This document shows positions 62,086 through 64,000 of a DNA stretch of 64,000 bases, one piece after another (the stretch's first letter is position 1; every line of letters starts with the position of its first letter). The notes below the pieces were generated by a model. It was not told where the DNA came from, did no database searches, and saw only the letters and a program-made list of their open reading frames with translations. Origin of the DNA: Tiliqua scincoides. Taxonomy: Eukaryota > Chordata > Lepidosauria > Squamata > Scincidae. Where the stretch lies: positions 100,386,659 through 100,450,658 of the forward strand of contig NC_089822.1 in assembly GCF_035046505.1 (NCBI RefSeq), read 5' to 3'. Position numbers and translations under genes: made by a program.

Positions 62086-62286
62086 GGGGAGGCAGGTGAG
62101 GCAGAGCCTCCCCAGTGGAGTCCTTCCAAAAGCACCACCGCCATGTGAGGTGCCCAAGCACCCACAACCCACATGCGGAGCAAGGAGGGAGGGAGTGCAG
62201 AGTGTGGGTGCTCGTGCGCCTCACACGGCGGCGGCGGTGCTTTTGGAAGGACTCCAGTGGGGAGGCTCTGCCTCACCTGCCTCCCC
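62086..62286. mobile_element. Foldback (near-perfect palindromic) element
   Basis: Arms of about 85-90 bp (62086-62177 and 62203-62286) are inverted copies with very few mismatches. The outermost 38 bp of each arm differ at one position. The loop is about 25 bp. No coding capacity. It stands just upstream of the CpG island at 62.4 kb. Confidence 0.85.
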
Positions 62287-62399
62287 AGCCACAGCACTGT
62301 GTGTCATCATGTAAGTTCTTCTGAGGGGAGAGAGAACTCTTCAATCATATCTCCTCAGAAGTCAATCCCATTGAGGTCAATGGGGCTTACTCCCAGGTA

Positions 62400-63330
62400 A
62401 GCACGGACAGGAGGCAGGCGGCATGAAGATTCAAGACACGGGGAAGGGGAAGCCTTGACTGGCTTGGGCTGTCGCCACTCTGTGACTGAGGAAGCCGATG
62501 CTGCCCGCCAGCTTCCTGCGAGGAGCGCAGCGGAGCCTCGCGAAGCCCCTCGCTCAGCCAGCCCGGGGCTAGGCCTGCTCCGGCCTCCAGTGGGTGGGTG
62601 GGGAGAGCCATGAGGAAGGGGGCGGGGCGGCGGTGGGCGGAGCCCCCTCCCTCGCGGTGACTGCCGTTGGCGCCGCGGCGCGCGCGCGGTGTGTGCTGGA
62701 ATGCGCGCGCGCGCCGCCTGCCTGGCCCGGCCGCTGCCGCCCTGAAGAGCCTGGTCGCCTCTGCCGTCCCCTCCGAGCCTGGGCCGCCGCCTCCTCCCCG
62801 CTTCCCGCCGCGCGAGTGGCCCACCAGGTGGGCAGGGAGGTGAGAGAGCCACCGCCGGGTTGGTGCCGCCGCCGCCGCCGCGCGAAGGGAGCGGGAGCGA
62901 GCTTGTGGCGCTGTCCAGGGCTGATCTGAAGGAGGCGGCGGCTGCTGCTGCTGCGCGTGGGACGGCGGCGGAGGGGGTGGAGTGAGGGGTGGGGAAGGAG
63001 CAGGCGAGGCAGGCAGGCAGGCCCGGCGGCGAGGAAGGAGGGCTGCCCGCCTGGCTGGCTGGAGAAGGGGCCCCTCGGGAGGAGGCCCCGAGCGAGCGCC
63101 TCCCTGTCCGTCGGGGAGACCCGCCAGCAGCGCCAACGGGCCGTTAGTCCCCCGGGGCAGCAGGAAGGAAGCAGGGACGCTTGGTGGGGAGGAGCTGCCT
63201 TCGCCGCCCTCGTCTCCCGGGCTCGGCGCTGCCGAGGAGGAGGAGGCCGCAGCAGCAGCCGCCCTGCTGGGAGCTGGACAGCGATTTCTCGCTCTGCCTC
63301 CCCGCCTGTGGGCCATCGCCGTGAGTTGGG
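62400..63330 (+). promoter_or_regulatory. CpG island, probable promoter and first exon of an unidentified gene
   Basis: CpG density and GC content are by far the highest in the window, with GGCGCGCGCG runs and many GC boxes. A good splice donor, CC|GTGAGT, occurs at 63319-63325 on the plus strand, so a non-coding first exon ending near 63319 is plausible. Long open frames on both strands here are low-complexity Pro/Ala/Arg/Gly frames expected in such sequence. I recognise no protein. In human the next gene on this side of SARAF is DUSP4, but nothing DUSP4-like is seen. Confidence 0.6.
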
Positions 63331-64000
63331 GGCTGGGGGTGACCTTGCGCTCTGCGGGGGAGGGAGGAAGTACTGGATGGATGGGGAGAGCCGAGACTCG
63401 CCTCGCCCTCCCTGGCACCCTACAAGTGGGTCAGCTGTGAGTGGGCCTCGACTCTTCCCTCGCTCCCCACGCTTGCTTGGAAGGGGAGATCGGGCCACTG
63501 GCCTCATCCCCCCCTTCCTGCAGGCAAGCCCAGGAAGCAGCACCACACGCTGCCTCCCCTCGCCCAGTCCCCCCAGTGGGTGGGAGCCTGGAGCCTCCCT
63601 CGCTTCCTTCCCCCCCCCCCATGAGTTGGGAGGAGGAAGGAATGAATTGAGGAAGGCTCACTAAGTGTGGGGGGAGTGTGTGTACGTGTTTTTTGGGGGG
63701 GGAAGGAGTAGGAGATATTGTTAGAAAAAAGCCAGACAACAGAACTGCCCTGCCCCCTCCTGGTTCTCCCCCCCCCCCATTTTCTTGGCTTGGGGAAAAG
63801 TTCCCACCCCGTCTTCACTGGAGCCCGTGGGGGGGGCAGTTGTGGGGGAGGGTAGTTGAGCAGATCTTCGCCTTGCTGAACTTTTTTTGAGAGCCCCACA
63901 AGGGAAGTTGTGACTGTGTATGCGGGAACACACACAAAAAAGCAGGGAGTTAAAGGGGGTTAACGAGATAAGGACCCTGAACAGCAGAAGCACTGACTAG
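63331..64000. other. Downstream flank of the CpG island, probably intron 1
   Basis: The sequence is C/G-run-rich (long C runs near 63609 and 63768, G runs near 63693 and 63829) with no exon-like frame. It is consistent with the start of a first intron; this is inference. Confidence 0.35.

Noticed and set aside
62400-63330. First exon of DUSP4 by human synteny
   Set aside because: No frame resembles the DUSP4 N-terminus, and the apparent first exon looks non-coding.
62387-63546. Minus-strand open frames of 343 and 325 codons in the CpG island
   Set aside because: Two overlapping long frames in different registers plus plus-strand frames in the same place are expected in a very GC-rich region. 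The products are low-complexity Pro/Ala/Arg/Gly with no motif.

Overview
The window is vertebrate nuclear DNA, most likely from a squamate reptile (lizard or snake). The evidence is multi-exon genes with GT-AG introns, several CR1 LINE copies with the usual octamer tail, a tRNA-derived SINE, MIR-like fragments, and very many small DNA-transposon derivatives, including the short palindromic repeat that ends in TAGGATTGGGCTG. The host genes match the human 8p12 neighbourhood LEPROTL1-SARAF, placed head to head.

Layout. 1-1811 is a CR1 reverse-transcriptase fragment. LEPROTL1 lies on the minus strand: four coding exons between 12484 and 5294, a CpG-island promoter at about 12.1-12.7 kb, and a probable 3' UTR reaching about 2.66 kb. 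SARAF follows on the plus strand: six coding exons, 16494-25013, 316 codons. A second complete SARAF copy lies downstream in the same orientation: six coding exons, 30206-41307, 301 codons. From about 42.6 to 62.4 kb I recognise no host gene. That stretch holds transposon remnants, a nearly identical 620-bp direct duplication (43.5 and 47.5 kb) and a degenerate repeated block (54.2 and 57.1 kb). At 62.4-63.3 kb a strong CpG island ends in a good plus-strand splice donor and probably starts a gene that continues outside the window.

The main result is the tandem segmental duplication. Unit A (about 12.7-26.46 kb) and unit B (about 27.58-42.6 kb) both contain the intergenic flank, the SARAF promoter with its CCAAT boxes, the whole gene and the 3' flank. 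A shared SINE in intron 4 was present before the duplication; many other insertions are private to one unit, so the event is old. Despite roughly 80-88% identity in alignable introns, the second copy keeps every splice site, reading phase and luminal cysteine. It has diverged at specific places: exon 2, the luminal stalk (two new N-glycosylation sequons), the juxtamembrane region (a Cys triplet), the exon-4 glycine motif and the C-terminal tail. It reads as a neofunctionalised or subfunctionalised regulator of store-operated calcium entry, not a pseudogene. LEPROTL1 is not duplicated, apart from a CpG-decayed copy of the outer edge of its promoter region.
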